Below, in pieces: positions 34,213 to 42,651 of a stretch of DNA of 64,000 bases (its first letter is position 1; every line of letters begins with the position of its first letter). The notes under the pieces were generated by a model, which saw nothing but the letters and a program-made list of their open reading frames with translations, had not been told where the DNA came from and did no database searches. Both the position numbers and the translations under genes were made by a program. Source of the DNA: Angustibacter sp049994355 (GTDB taxonomy: Bacteria > Actinomycetota > Actinomycetes > Actinomycetales > Angustibacteraceae); contig NZ_CP188257.1 in NCBI RefSeq assembly GCF_049994355.1, positions 310,001 to 374,000 on the forward strand, given 5' to 3'.

Positions 34213-34407
34213 TCAGCGCTCGCCGGAGGCCCAGCTCTGGTAGTCGTCCTCGTCTTCGTCGGAGGGCGCAGCCCGGTCCGGCTCGGTATACGAGGGTGAG
34301 TCAGCGTGGAGCTCACGCTGGAGGGCAGTCAAGTCGGTGCTGGGGCTGTAGTACTTCAGCTCCCGGGCGACCTTGGTCTGCTTGGCCTTGGCGCGGCCGC
34401 GACCCAT
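34213..34407 (-). CDS. DUF3073 family small protein
   Basis: 64 residues from ATG at 34407 (GAGGGGG, 8 nt spacer). MGRGRAKAKQTKVARELKYY is the family hallmark: a basic N-terminus, then STDLTALQREL, and an acidic end (DEDEDDYQSW). The family is almost confined to actinobacteria and the gene is usually next to purM, as here. Function unknown; a basic head with an acidic tail would fit nucleic-acid or ribosome association, which is speculation. Confidence 0.92.
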   Translation of the reverse strand: MGRGRAKAKQTKVARELKYYSPSTDLTALQRELHADSPSYTEPDRAAPSDEDEDDYQSWASGER

Positions 34408-34527
34408 AGCGTCGACCCCCTCATGCGTCGACCGGGGCGGCGAGATGCGGCCCCGGAATTGTGTGATCTCGTCGTGAGGACAACGGTACATCGTCTCCGG
34501 GGGTTCCACCTACCCGGCGTCGACCGC

Positions 34528-35646
34528 TCATCGGCGGCCAGGCAGGAACAGCCGCTCGTTCGGCGCAACGCCGGCGATCCGACGCTCGGCCAGGCGGTCC
34601 GCAGCGACCGACGGGGCCACGTTCTCCTCGTCCGCCTCGCGCAGCACCGCGGCGGTCGCGTCGAAGATCCCCAGGGTGCGCTCGCGGGCCCGCTCGAACG
34701 AGAAGCCGCGCAGCTCGTCGGCCACCTGGATGACCCCGCCGGAGTTCACGAGGTAGTCCGGCGCGTACGTGATCGCGCGGGCCAGCAACTGGTCGGCGAC
34801 GGTGGAGTTCGCGAGCTGGTTGTTCGCCGCACCGCACACGATCTGCGCCTTCAGGCCGGCGACGACCTCGGTGGTCAGGGCGCCGCCAAGGGCGCACGGG
34901 GCGTAGACGTCGAGGTCGGCCAGGACCAGCTGGTCGGTCGTGGCGGCGACGATCACCTGAGGGTGCTGACTCTGCACCCGGGCCAGCGCCGCCGGCGAGA
35001 CGTCCGCGATCACGACGTCCGCGCCGTCGGTGACCAGCAGGTCGGTGAGCAGGTGCCCGACCTTGCCGACCCCGCTGATCCCGACCCGGCGTCCGGACAG
35101 CGTGGGCTGGCCCCACCGGTGCGCCGCGGCCGCGCGCATCCCCTGGAACACGCCCAGCGCGGTGAGCACCGAGGAGTCGCCCGCGCCGCCGTCCGCCTCG
35201 CTGCGTCCGGTCACGAAGTCGCAGGTCTGCGCGACGACGTCCATGTCCGCGACGTAGGTGCCTACGTCGCACGCCGTCACGTAGCGCCCGCCGAGGCTCT
35301 GCACGAAGCGGCCGTAGGCGCGCAGCAGCTCGGGGGTCTTGTCGCGGGCGGGGTCGCCGATGATCACGGCCTTGCCGCCGCCGTGGTCGAGGCCGGCGAC
35401 CGCGTTCTTGTACGTCATGCCGCGCGAGAGGTGCAGCACGTCAGCCAGCGCGGCCTGGGTGCTCGGGTACGGGTAGAACCGCGTGCCGCCCAGGCCCGGC
35501 CCGAGCGCGGTGCTGTGCAGCGCGATGATCGCGCGCAGTCCGCTGTCGGGGTCGTGGCAGAAGACCACCTGCTCGTGGTCGGCCGCGAACGCGTCGCTGC
35601 CGTCCTCGATCGGCGGGTGGGTGGTCGGGCTCCCAGTCACGGTCAC
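34528..35646 (-). CDS. vdh: Valine (Glu/Leu/Phe/Val-type) dehydrogenase
   Basis: 372 residues from GTG (GAGGAG, 8 nt spacer). ALGPGLGGTRFYPY, GLDHGGGKAVI (substrate and catalytic Lys), TACDVGTYVADMD (catalytic Asp) and the dinucleotide fold GISGVGKVGHLLTDLL; APCALGGALT and VCGAANNQLA follow. The order DUF3073 - vdh - hypothetical - bldC matches Streptomyces, where this gene is valine dehydrogenase. It deaminates branched-chain amino acids with NAD+, feeding acyl-CoA precursors. Leu versus Val preference cannot be told. Confidence 0.88.
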   Translation of the reverse strand: MTVTGSPTTHPPIEDGSDAFAADHEQVVFCHDPDSGLRAIIALHSTALGPGLGGTRFYPYPSTQAALADVLHLSRGMTYKNAVAGLDHGGGKAVIIGDPARDKTPELLRAYGRFVQSLGGRYVTACDVGTYVADMDVVAQTCDFVTGRSEADGGAGDSSVLTALGVFQGMRAAAAHRWGQPTLSGRRVGISGVGKVGHLLTDLLVTDGADVVIADVSPAALARVQSQHPQVIVAATTDQLVLADLDVYAPCALGGALTTEVVAGLKAQIVCGAANNQLANSTVADQLLARAITYAPDYLVNSGGVIQVADELRGFSFERARERTLGIFDATAAVLREADEENVAPSVAADRLAERRIAGVAPNERLFLPGRR

Positions 35647-35769
35647 GGTAGTGGCTCCTCAGGTGTGCCGGGGTGATCGACCCTCGTGAGGTCGACACCC
35701 GCCGTCCGGGGGGTCTGCGACCCCGTATGCCTCCAGCCTAGAACTGTCCGGAGGTGACACTCTGGGGGT

Positions 35770-36606
35770 GTGCCCACCGTGACCCGTCGCCCGCCGTACC
35801 AGGCTCACCTGCGGGTGTACGAGCCGGTCGCCACGATGCCTAAGGACCAGCGGCGTCGCTGGACGGCGTATGCGGCGAACGCTCCGCCGCCGGCCGAGGT
35901 GGAGGCGCAGCTGTACGCCGATACGGTTCGCCGGCTCGCCGGCCGCCCGCCGGTGCCGGTGCCGGTGACCGAGAGCACGCACGGCCTGGTGATCGAGCAG
36001 GACGGCGCGCTGTACGTGTGCCCCCTGCAGCCGCGGCTGCAGGTCTGGACCCGACTCGGCGCCCCCGACGCGCCGGGTGAGCTGCTGCCGGGGGAGGGCG
36101 TGGTGCCGCCGGCGCTGCGCGAGCAGGCCGCCAGCGACCTCGCCGCATTCACCCGTTCGGGTGGTGATGTGCGCCTTTTCTCCCGTACTGCGGCCTGGCA
36201 CGTGCCGGTGTCGTGGTTCGTCCCGTTCGCCGCCGACGAGCGTGAGCTGACCGTCGGCGAGCATCCCTCGCTTCGCTACCGGACGGCGATGTCGTCGGCT
36301 CGACGTCGTGCGGCAGTAGGGCTTCGGGCCGCGCGCGACGGTCTGGGCGAGATCGACGTGGTGGACGAGATCGAGCAGGTCGCGCGCTGGATGGAGGATT
36401 TCCACCCGCTCAGCCTGCTCGAGCTCGACTACGGCGGGCTGGCGACGCTGTTGGACGCCGAGCATCTGACCAGCGATGATTCTGCTTCGGACGTCGCGGA
36501 AGGTCTTGCCGCGCTGTCCGAGGGGGATGCGACGTCCGCGGCGGCCGCGTATCGGCGGTGGACGACGCGATGGCATCGGGTGCAGCTCCTGTCCAGAGCC
36601 TGCTGA
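35770..36606 (+). CDS. Conserved actinobacterial protein upstream of bldC
   Basis: 278 residues, soluble, from GTG at 35770 with GGGGG just before it. PPYQAHLRVYEPVATMPKDQRRRWTAY starts the conserved part; VCPLQPRLQVWTRLG and RTAAWHVPVSWFVPFAADER form the centre, and ARRRAAVGLRAARDGLGE with EEQVARWMEDFHPLSLLELDYG-like sequence the end. It keeps a fixed position between valine dehydrogenase and bldC in related genomes. No known catalytic motif; function not known. Confidence 0.8.
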   Translation: MPTVTRRPPYQAHLRVYEPVATMPKDQRRRWTAYAANAPPPAEVEAQLYADTVRRLAGRPPVPVPVTESTHGLVIEQDGALYVCPLQPRLQVWTRLGAPDAPGELLPGEGVVPPALREQAASDLAAFTRSGGDVRLFSRTAAWHVPVSWFVPFAADERELTVGEHPSLRYRTAMSSARRRAAVGLRAARDGLGEIDVVDEIEQVARWMEDFHPLSLLELDYGGLATLLDAEHLTSDDSASDVAEGLAALSEGDATSAAAAYRRWTTRWHRVQLLSRAC

Positions 36607-36630
36607 GCCGGAAGATCGTCGGACTAGTCA

Positions 36631-36715
36631 CCTTGTGGCCGGAAGCACCGTGTAACTAGTCCCGACGGTACGGAACACAATGATCCGTCCATAATGTTCC
36701 CTCAAAGCAGTAAAG
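36631..36715. promoter_or_regulatory. A/T-rich bldC upstream region with two inverted repeats
   Basis: The 168-nt gap before bldC is clearly richer in A and T than its surroundings. It holds GGACTAGT (36631-36638) / ACTAGTCC (36655-36662), and GGAACA (about 36682) / TGTTCC (about 36705). Repeats like these could be sites for BldC itself or other developmental regulators; the boundaries of a promoter cannot be fixed. Confidence 0.4.
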
Positions 36716-36774
36716 GGGGCATCCTTGTATCAGCAACCGCGTCGACCGACGCGGGCCATCTGAAGGAGTAAGTC

Positions 36775-36975
36775 ATGGCCACCAAGAGCCCCGACGCGCA
36801 GTCGCTGCTGACGCCGGCCGAGGTTGCGGCCCTGTTCCGCGTAGACCCCAAGACCGTCACGCGTTGGGCCAAGGCGGGCAAGCTCACCTCGATCCGCACT
36901 CTCGGTGGCCACCGTCGCTACCCCGAGGACGAGGTTCGCCAGCTGCTCGCGGGGATTCCGCAGCAGCGCAGCTGA
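36775..36975 (+). CDS. bldC: BldC, MerR-like DNA-binding developmental regulator
   Basis: 66 residues, nearly the standard BldC sequence: LLTPAEVAALFRVDPKTVTR then WAKAGKLTSIRTLGGHRRYP. It is a single winged helix-turn-helix of the MerR type with no effector domain. In Streptomyces BldC binds DNA as head-to-tail oligomers on direct repeats and holds back development. Ribosome site AAGGAGTAAGTC-ATG. Its presence fits a sporulating or mycelial relative but is not proof of it. Confidence 0.96.
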   Translation: MATKSPDAQSLLTPAEVAALFRVDPKTVTRWAKAGKLTSIRTLGGHRRYPEDEVRQLLAGIPQQRS

Positions 36976-37128
36976 GCAGTCCGTACCTGCACCGACGGCG
37001 CCGTCCACCCTGTGTGGCCGGCGCCGTCGTGCTGCCCGGGCCCGTACTGCCCGGCTCGAGCTCGACCGCACAAGGTCACGACTTAGGCGTAATCCACCCA
37101 AAGCGGTGCTCGGCCCTGGTGCGAGCCG

Positions 37129-37140
37129 TAGGGTGGTTGT
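37129..37140 (+). promoter_or_regulatory. Leaderless -10 for the pirin gene
   Basis: TAGGGT (37129-37134), 6 nt, then the GTG start at 37141. No ribosome binding site. Confidence 0.45.
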
Positions 37141-38106
37141 GTGAGCAATCGTGAGGTGCACCCGACCGAGACCATCTCGGTCTCCGACCCGCCGCACGCC
37201 CCGGTGCTCGAGCTGCTCGACGGCCGCGAGGTCCCGATCAGCAAGACGAACCTGGTCAACCGCACGCTGCCGCACCGTGAACGACGGATGGTCGGCGCCT
37301 GGTGCTTCGTGGACACGTACGGGCCTGATGCCGTGATCACCATGCCGGGCATGCGCGTGCCGCCGCACCCGCACCTGGGCCTGCAGACCGTGAGCTGGCT
37401 GCTGGACGGTGCGGTGGACCACCGCGACAGCCTCGGCAACCACCAGCTGGTCCAGCCGGGGCAGCTCAACCTGATGACCGCCGGCCGCGGCATCTCGCAC
37501 TCCGAGGAGTCCCCGGCCGAGCGGCCGCCGTGGTTGCACGGCGCCCAGCTCTGGATCGCCCTGCCGGAGGAGTCCCGGCACGTCGAGCCGCGCTTCGAGC
37601 ACGTCGAGCAGCTCCCGGTGGTCCAGCTCGGCGCCGTCACGGCGACCGTGCTGGTCGGCTCACTGGGCGGCGCGACCAGCCCGGCTCGCGTCCACTCCCC
37701 GCTGCTCGGGGCGGACCTGGAGGTGGTCGGACCGGGAATCGTCCCGCTGGATGCCGGTTTCGAGCACGCTGTCGTGGTGCTGCGCGGGCGCATCGAGGTC
37801 GAGGGCGTGGCCGTCGAGCCCGGTCGCCTGCTCTACCTGGGCAGCGCGCGGGACCAGATCGAGCTGTCCTCGCTGGACGGCGGCCGCTGCCTGCTGCTCG
37901 GCGGTGCGCCGTTCGAGGAGCAGATCCTGATGTGGTGGAACTTCGTGGCGCGAACCCACGACGAGATCGTCGCCGCCCGGCAGAAGTGGATGGGCGGGCT
38001 GGACGGCGGGTCCGTGTTCGGGCGGGTCGAGGGGTTCGACGGCGGCCCGCTGCCAGCCCCTGAGCTGCCCGGGGTGCCGCTCAAGCCGCGGGGTCGGGTG
38101 CGCTGA
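37141..38106 (+). CDS. Pirin family protein
   Basis: 321 residues. VGAWCFVDTYGP, PPHPHLGLQTVSWLLDG, HRDSLGN and AGRGISHSEES are the pirin motifs with the metal-binding His residues; the second cupin half contains LGGAPFEEQILMWWNFV. Bacterial pirins are bicupin proteins, some with quercetinase activity; the exact role is unknown. It stands alone between bldC and the LacI regulator. Confidence 0.92.
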   Translation: MSNREVHPTETISVSDPPHAPVLELLDGREVPISKTNLVNRTLPHRERRMVGAWCFVDTYGPDAVITMPGMRVPPHPHLGLQTVSWLLDGAVDHRDSLGNHQLVQPGQLNLMTAGRGISHSEESPAERPPWLHGAQLWIALPEESRHVEPRFEHVEQLPVVQLGAVTATVLVGSLGGATSPARVHSPLLGADLEVVGPGIVPLDAGFEHAVVVLRGRIEVEGVAVEPGRLLYLGSARDQIELSSLDGGRCLLLGGAPFEEQILMWWNFVARTHDEIVAARQKWMGGLDGGSVFGRVEGFDGGPLPAPELPGVPLKPRGRVR

Positions 38107-38121
38107 CCGCAGGGAATTGCA

Positions 38122-38145
38122 GGACCTGGTCCTACACTTGCGCGC
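38122..38145 (+). promoter_or_regulatory. Promoter and possible operator of the LacI-type regulator gene
   Basis: TACACT (38133-38138) followed by 7 nt and GTG suggests a leaderless transcript. Immediately upstream, GGACC-T-GGTCC (38122-38132) is a perfect palindrome with an odd centre that could be an autoregulatory site. Confidence 0.4.
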
Positions 38146-39162
38146 GTGTCGAGACGTCTTGCAGAGGTAGCGCGCCGGGTCGGAGTCAGCGAGGCCACGG
38201 TCAGCCGGGTGCTCAACGGCAAGCCCGGGGTCTCCGACGCGACCCGCGAGAGCGTGCTCACCGCCCTCGACGTGCTCGGCTACGAGCGGCCGACGAAGCT
38301 GCGCGGCGAGCGGGCGCGGCTGGTCGGGCTGGTGATCCCCGAGCTGCAGAACCCGATCTTCCCGGCCTTCGCCGAGGTGCTCGGCGCGGGTCTGGCGCAG
38401 AACGGGATGACCCCGGTGCTGTGCATCCAGACCGCCGGAGGGGTCTCGGAGTCGGACTTCGTGGACCTGCTCATGCAGCAGCGGGTGGCCGGCGTCATCT
38501 TCGCCGGTGGGCTCTACTCCCAGCGTGACGCCGACCATGAGCACTACGAGCGGATCCTGGACCGCAAGCTGCCGGCGGTGCTGCTCAACGCGGCGATCGA
38601 GCACCTGCAGATGCCGCAGATCGTGTGCGACGACGCCAGCGCGATGGAACAGGCGATGGGCCACCTGCTGGCACTGGGGCACCAACGGATCGGGCTGGTG
38701 CTGGGACCAGAGGACCACGTGCCGTCCGAGCGCAAGCTGCACACTGCCCAGCTGATCGCGGCCGACGCCGGCATCGAGCTCGGTCCGGAGTACGTGGTGC
38801 GCAGCCAGTACTCGCTGCAGGCCGGCCAGTCGGCCGCGAACAAGCTGGTCGCCCGCGGGGTGACCGGCCTGGTCTGCGCCAGCGACCCGCTCGCGCTCGG
38901 CGCGATCCGGGCCGTCCGTCGGGCCCGGCTCAGCGTGCCGGGCGACGTCTCCGTGGTGGGGTACGACGACTCCGCCTTCATGAGCTGCACCGAGCCGCCG
39001 CTGACCACCGTCCGGCAGCCGATCGAGGCGATGGGCCGCGCGGCCGTCGACCTGCTGATGCGCCAGATCGGCGGCGAGAGCACGCAGAGCGACGAGCTGC
39101 TCTTCGAGCCCGAGCTGGTCGTCCGGCGATCCACCGGCGCAGCACCGACGTCCCCCGTCTGA
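38146..39162 (+). CDS. LacI-family transcriptional regulator
   Basis: 338 residues. The N-terminal helix-turn-helix VARRVGVSEATVSRVLNGKPGVSD and hinge are followed by a periplasmic-binding-protein-like domain: LVGLVIPELQNPIFPAFAEVL, GVIFAGGLYS, HQRIGLVLGP, GDVSVVGYDDSAF. It most likely controls the GH13 and sugar-importer genes that follow, responding to an alpha-glucoside; that is inferred from position. Confidence 0.93.
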   Translation: MSRRLAEVARRVGVSEATVSRVLNGKPGVSDATRESVLTALDVLGYERPTKLRGERARLVGLVIPELQNPIFPAFAEVLGAGLAQNGMTPVLCIQTAGGVSESDFVDLLMQQRVAGVIFAGGLYSQRDADHEHYERILDRKLPAVLLNAAIEHLQMPQIVCDDASAMEQAMGHLLALGHQRIGLVLGPEDHVPSERKLHTAQLIAADAGIELGPEYVVRSQYSLQAGQSAANKLVARGVTGLVCASDPLALGAIRAVRRARLSVPGDVSVVGYDDSAFMSCTEPPLTTVRQPIEAMGRAAVDLLMRQIGGESTQSDELLFEPELVVRRSTGAAPTSPV

Positions 39163-39202
39163 CCCCGCCCTCCTTCCCTCCCTCGCACGCCCCCCTCGCG
39201 CC

Positions 39203-39265
39203 CCCCGGCGTCCCCGGCGTCCCCGGCGTCCCCGGCGTCCCCGGCGTCCCCGGCGTCCCCGGCGT
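39203..39265. repeat. Seven tandem copies of a 9-bp unit
   Basis: CCCCGGCGT repeats seven times without interruption between the LacI gene and its terminator. It lies outside any credible gene. Being a multiple of three it leaves a collagen-like open frame, which is not evidence of coding. Prone to slippage and strain variation. Confidence 0.9.
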
Positions 39266-39334
39266 CCCCACTTGTGGCGAGCTATGGGGGCCTCGGCGGC
39301 CTCCGAGGCCCCCCAAACGCGTCACAAGTCGGGG
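39266..39334 (+). terminator. Strong nested hairpin after the LacI gene
   Basis: GGGGGCCTCGG (39286-39296) and CCGAGGCCCCC (39303-39313) form a perfect 11-bp stem with a 6-nt loop. Outer arms CCCCACTTGTG (39266-39276) and CACAAGTCGGGG (39323-39334) can extend it with one bulge. This would separate the regulator transcript from the sugar operon. The 300-nt gap 39163-39462 otherwise holds only the 9-bp repeats and the promoter of the GH13 gene. Confidence 0.65.
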
Positions 39335-39382
39335 AAGGGGGGCGGGTGCGGGGCGAGGTGGAGGTCGGGTTTAGAAAGTAAT

Positions 39383-39391
39383 CTTGTCAAG
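39383..39391. promoter_or_regulatory. Possible LacI-family operator upstream of the GH13 gene
   Basis: CTTG-T-CAAG is a small perfect palindrome in a locally A/T-rich stretch 72 nt before the GTG, and a second CTTG half-site follows at 39394. It resembles CTTG-based operators of maltose/alpha-glucoside regulators in actinobacteria. Short, so uncertain. Confidence 0.35.
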
Positions 39392-39462
39392 TTCTTGCGT
39401 GATCCTGTTCACCCTGTCTAATGTCCTCGTTCAGAATCACCGACGATCTGAGGAGGGACTGC

Positions 39463-41169
39463 GTGGCACTGCAGGACGCCACCCGTGGCTCACTCGAGGT
39501 CGTACCGACTGCGGCCGCCGTCCGCACCGTCGACTGGTGGCGCAGCGCCGCGATCTACCAGGTCTACCCGCGCAGCTTCGCCGATGGCGACGGCGACGGC
39601 GTGGGCGACCTGCTCGGCGTCCTGAACCGGCTGCCCTACCTGCAGGACCTGGGGGTCGACGCCATCTGGTTCACCCCCTGGTACCCCTCGCCGATGGCGG
39701 ACGGCGGGTACGACGTGGCCGACTACCGCGCGATCGACCCGGTGTTCGGCGACCTGCGCCTGGCCGAGGAGGTCATCACCACCGCCTCACGGCTCGGCAT
39801 CCGGACGATCGTGGACGTCGTCCCCAACCACGTCTCGGACCAGCACCGCTGGTTCCAGGAGGCGCTGGCCGCGGCCCCCGGCTCGCCCGAGCGCCAGCGG
39901 TTCTGGTTCCGCCCCGGCGTCGGCCCGGACGGCGCGCTGCCGCCCAACGGCTGGCAGTCCAACTTCGGCGGACCGGCCTGGAGTCGGACGACGGACGCCG
40001 ACGGCAACCCCGGCGAGTGGTACCTGCACCTGTTCGCCCCCGGCCAGCCCGACCTCAACTGGGGCTGCCCGGTGGTCCGCGCCGAGTTCGAGGACGTGCT
40101 GCGGTTCTGGTTCGACCGCGGGGTGGCCGGCGTCCGGATCGACTCCGCTGCGCTGTTGGTCAAGGACCCGTCGCTGCCCGAACTGCGCGAGAAGCTGGGG
40201 CCTGGCGAGCACCCGTACGTCGACCGGGACGAGCTGCAGGACGTCTACCGGTCCTGGCGGCAGATCGCGGACGAGTACGGCGACCGCGCCCTGGTCGGCG
40301 AGATCTGGCTGCCGGACGTCGAGCGCTTCGGCCGCTACCTGCGTCCGGACGTGCTGCACACCGCCTTCAACTTCGACTTCCTGACCTGCGCATGGGACGT
40401 CGACCGGCTGCGGCGCTCCATCGAGACGACGCTCGCGGTGCACGAGCAGGTCGGCGCCCCTGCAACCTGGGTGCTGGCCAACCACGACGTGACCCGACCG
40501 GCCACCCGATACGGGCGTTCGGACACCTCGTTCGCGTTCGAGCGCAAGCGTTTCGGCACTCCGACGGACCTGGACCTCGGGTTGCGCCGGGCCCGCGCAG
40601 CCGCGCTGCTGAGCATGGCGCTGCCGGGCAGCGTGTACGTGTACCAGGGCGACGAGCTCGGCCTGCCCGAGGTCGAGGACCTGCCGCTGGACCAGCTCGA
40701 GGACCCGATGCACGAGCGTTCGGGCGGTATCGACCCCGGTCGGGACGGCTGCCGGGTGCCGCTGCCGTGGTCCGGTCAGGAACCGCCGTACGGCTTCAGC
40801 GCACCCCTGCTCGGTGCGGGTGCCGCGCCGACCTGGCTGCCCCAGCCATTGTCCTGGAACGGGATCAGCGTGCAGGCGCAGCAAGGTGACGTCGGCTCGA
40901 CGCTCTCGCTCTACCGCGAGGCCCTGCGGCTGCGACGCGAGCACCCGGACCTCGGCGACGGTCGGCTGCGCTGGCTGACCGCGTCCGAGACGGACGTCGA
41001 GGGCGTGCTCGCGTTCCGCAGGGGCCCCTCGCTGGTCTCGGTAACGAACCTGCGCCCCGGACCGGTCGACCTGCCGGCCCACCACCGCGTGCTGCTCAGC
41101 AGCGCTCCGCTGGAAGGAGGTCGGCTACCGGCGGACACCACCGTCTGGCTCGACGCCCCGACGACCTGA
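39463..41169 (+). CDS. GH13 alpha-glucosidase
   Basis: 568 residues from GTG at 39463, chosen for its ideal ribosome site (GAGGAGGGACTGC-GTG); an ATG 42 nt upstream has none. GH13 regions: YQVYPRSFADGDGDGVGDL, DVVPNHVSD (region I), GVRIDSAAL with the nucleophile Asp (region II), LVGEIWL with the acid Glu (region III) and LANHDVTR (region IV). No signal peptide, so it is cytoplasmic and acts on imported oligosaccharides, like oligo-1,6-glucosidase or maltase. First gene of the sugar operon. Confidence 0.93.
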   Translation: MALQDATRGSLEVVPTAAAVRTVDWWRSAAIYQVYPRSFADGDGDGVGDLLGVLNRLPYLQDLGVDAIWFTPWYPSPMADGGYDVADYRAIDPVFGDLRLAEEVITTASRLGIRTIVDVVPNHVSDQHRWFQEALAAAPGSPERQRFWFRPGVGPDGALPPNGWQSNFGGPAWSRTTDADGNPGEWYLHLFAPGQPDLNWGCPVVRAEFEDVLRFWFDRGVAGVRIDSAALLVKDPSLPELREKLGPGEHPYVDRDELQDVYRSWRQIADEYGDRALVGEIWLPDVERFGRYLRPDVLHTAFNFDFLTCAWDVDRLRRSIETTLAVHEQVGAPATWVLANHDVTRPATRYGRSDTSFAFERKRFGTPTDLDLGLRRARAAALLSMALPGSVYVYQGDELGLPEVEDLPLDQLEDPMHERSGGIDPGRDGCRVPLPWSGQEPPYGFSAPLLGAGAAPTWLPQPLSWNGISVQAQQGDVGSTLSLYREALRLRREHPDLGDGRLRWLTASETDVEGVLAFRRGPSLVSVTNLRPGPVDLPAHHRVLLSSAPLEGGRLPADTTVWLDAPTT

Positions 41170-41256
41170 GCCACCGCACCTGCGCAGTACGCGACAAACC
41201 TTCCGCAACACAGGACGAGCCGGCACCGCCGGCCGCATGACCAAGGAGCGACGACG

Positions 41257-42636
41257 ATGTCCTCACGACGACGGACCACGGCCTCGGCGGGCGCGCTCGC
41301 CGTGCTGGCAGTGAGCATGCTGGCGGCTTGCGGCAGCTCGGTGAACGCGGCCGACGGCAAGGCCAGCAAGGACGGCAAGGTCACCATCTCGGTCGAGGGA
41401 TGGCGACCCGGCAGCGAGCAGGCAACCATCGACACCTTCAAGGCGCAGGCGGCTGCGTTCATGTCGGCCAACCCGAAGATCACCATCGAGCCCAAGGAGT
41501 GGGAGTGGAAGGGTGAGACGTTCGCGACGCAGCTCGCCGGCGGCACGCTGCCCACGACCTTCCGGGTTCCGTTCACCGACGCCCGCGGCCTGATCGAGCG
41601 CAACCAGATCCTGGACGTCAGCAAGCAGGTCAACGCGCTGCCCTACGCGAAGAAGTTCAACCCCAGCGTGCTGGCGGCGGTGCAGAGCACCGACGGCAAG
41701 ATCTTCGGCCTGCCGACCGGGGTGTACGGCATGGGGCTGCACTACAACCGCGACCTGTTCAAGGCAGCGGGCCTGGACCCGGACAACCCGCCGACGACCT
41801 GGGCCGACCTGCGCGCCGACGCCAAGGCGATCCACGACAAGACCGGCCAGCCCGGCTTCGTCACCATGAGCAAGGGCAACACGGGCGGCTGGGACCTGAC
41901 CACCTTCACCTACGCCATGGGTGGCCGGATGGAGTCGGCGGACGGCAAGACCGCGACCGTGAACAACGACTCGACCAAGCAGGTCCTGGCACAGCTCAAG
42001 GCCATGCGCTGGCAGGACAACTCGGTCGGCACCGGTGCGCTGCTCGACTGGGGCGGCATCAACCAGGCGTTCGGCGCGGGCAAGGCCGGCATGTACGTCA
42101 GCGGCTCGGACGTGTACAACGCGCTGGTGCAGCAGAACAACGTCAAGCCCGGGTCGTACGGCCTCGGCCTCCTGCCGATGGCCGACTCCACGGACGCCGG
42201 CGTGCTCGGCGGTGGGTCGATCGCGGCGGTCAGCGCCAAGGCGAACCAGGCGCAGGCCGATGCAGCGGTGAAGTGGAACGACTTCTACTACATGCGCAAG
42301 CTGAGCGAGCAGGACGCCGCGGTCGCGGACGCCAAGACGCTCAACGAGGGCAAGCAGCCGGTCGGCACGCCGCAGCTGCCGGTGTTCGACGCGGCCACGC
42401 TGACGTCGTACAACGACTGGATCAAGCCGTACGTCAACGTGCCCATCGACCAGATGTCCGCGTTCACCAACGGCATCAACAACCAGAAGTTCCTGGCCGA
42501 GCCGGTGGCGCACACCCAGGAGGTCTACGCGCTGCTCGACTCCGTCGTGCAGAAGGTGCTGACCGACAAGAACGCCGACGTGAACCAGGTGCTCGACAAG
42601 GCCAACACCCAGGCCCAGGCGCTGCTCGACAAGTGA
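41257..42636 (+). CDS. Sugar ABC transporter substrate-binding lipoprotein
   Basis: 459 residues. Signal peptide RRRTTASAGALAVLAVSM with lipobox LAAC (Cys25). The mature protein is a family 1 (MalE-like) solute-binding protein: ISVEGWRPGSEQATIDTFKAQ..., FGLPTGVYGMGLHYNRDLFK, TFTYAMGGRM and GKAGMYVSGSDVYN. Ribosome site AAGGAGCGACG-ATG. The GH13 enzyme upstream suggests an alpha-glucoside ligand. Confidence 0.92.
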   Translation: MSSRRRTTASAGALAVLAVSMLAACGSSVNAADGKASKDGKVTISVEGWRPGSEQATIDTFKAQAAAFMSANPKITIEPKEWEWKGETFATQLAGGTLPTTFRVPFTDARGLIERNQILDVSKQVNALPYAKKFNPSVLAAVQSTDGKIFGLPTGVYGMGLHYNRDLFKAAGLDPDNPPTTWADLRADAKAIHDKTGQPGFVTMSKGNTGGWDLTTFTYAMGGRMESADGKTATVNNDSTKQVLAQLKAMRWQDNSVGTGALLDWGGINQAFGAGKAGMYVSGSDVYNALVQQNNVKPGSYGLGLLPMADSTDAGVLGGGSIAAVSAKANQAQADAAVKWNDFYYMRKLSEQDAAVADAKTLNEGKQPVGTPQLPVFDAATLTSYNDWIKPYVNVPIDQMSAFTNGINNQKFLAEPVAHTQEVYALLDSVVQKVLTDKNADVNQVLDKANTQAQALLDK

Positions 42637-42651
42637 GGACCGCAGTAACCG

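Noticed and set aside
39163..39374. Collagen-like protein from the 9-bp repeats
   Set aside because: The frame is a by-product of a repeat length divisible by three; no start with ribosome site and it runs into a terminator hairpin.
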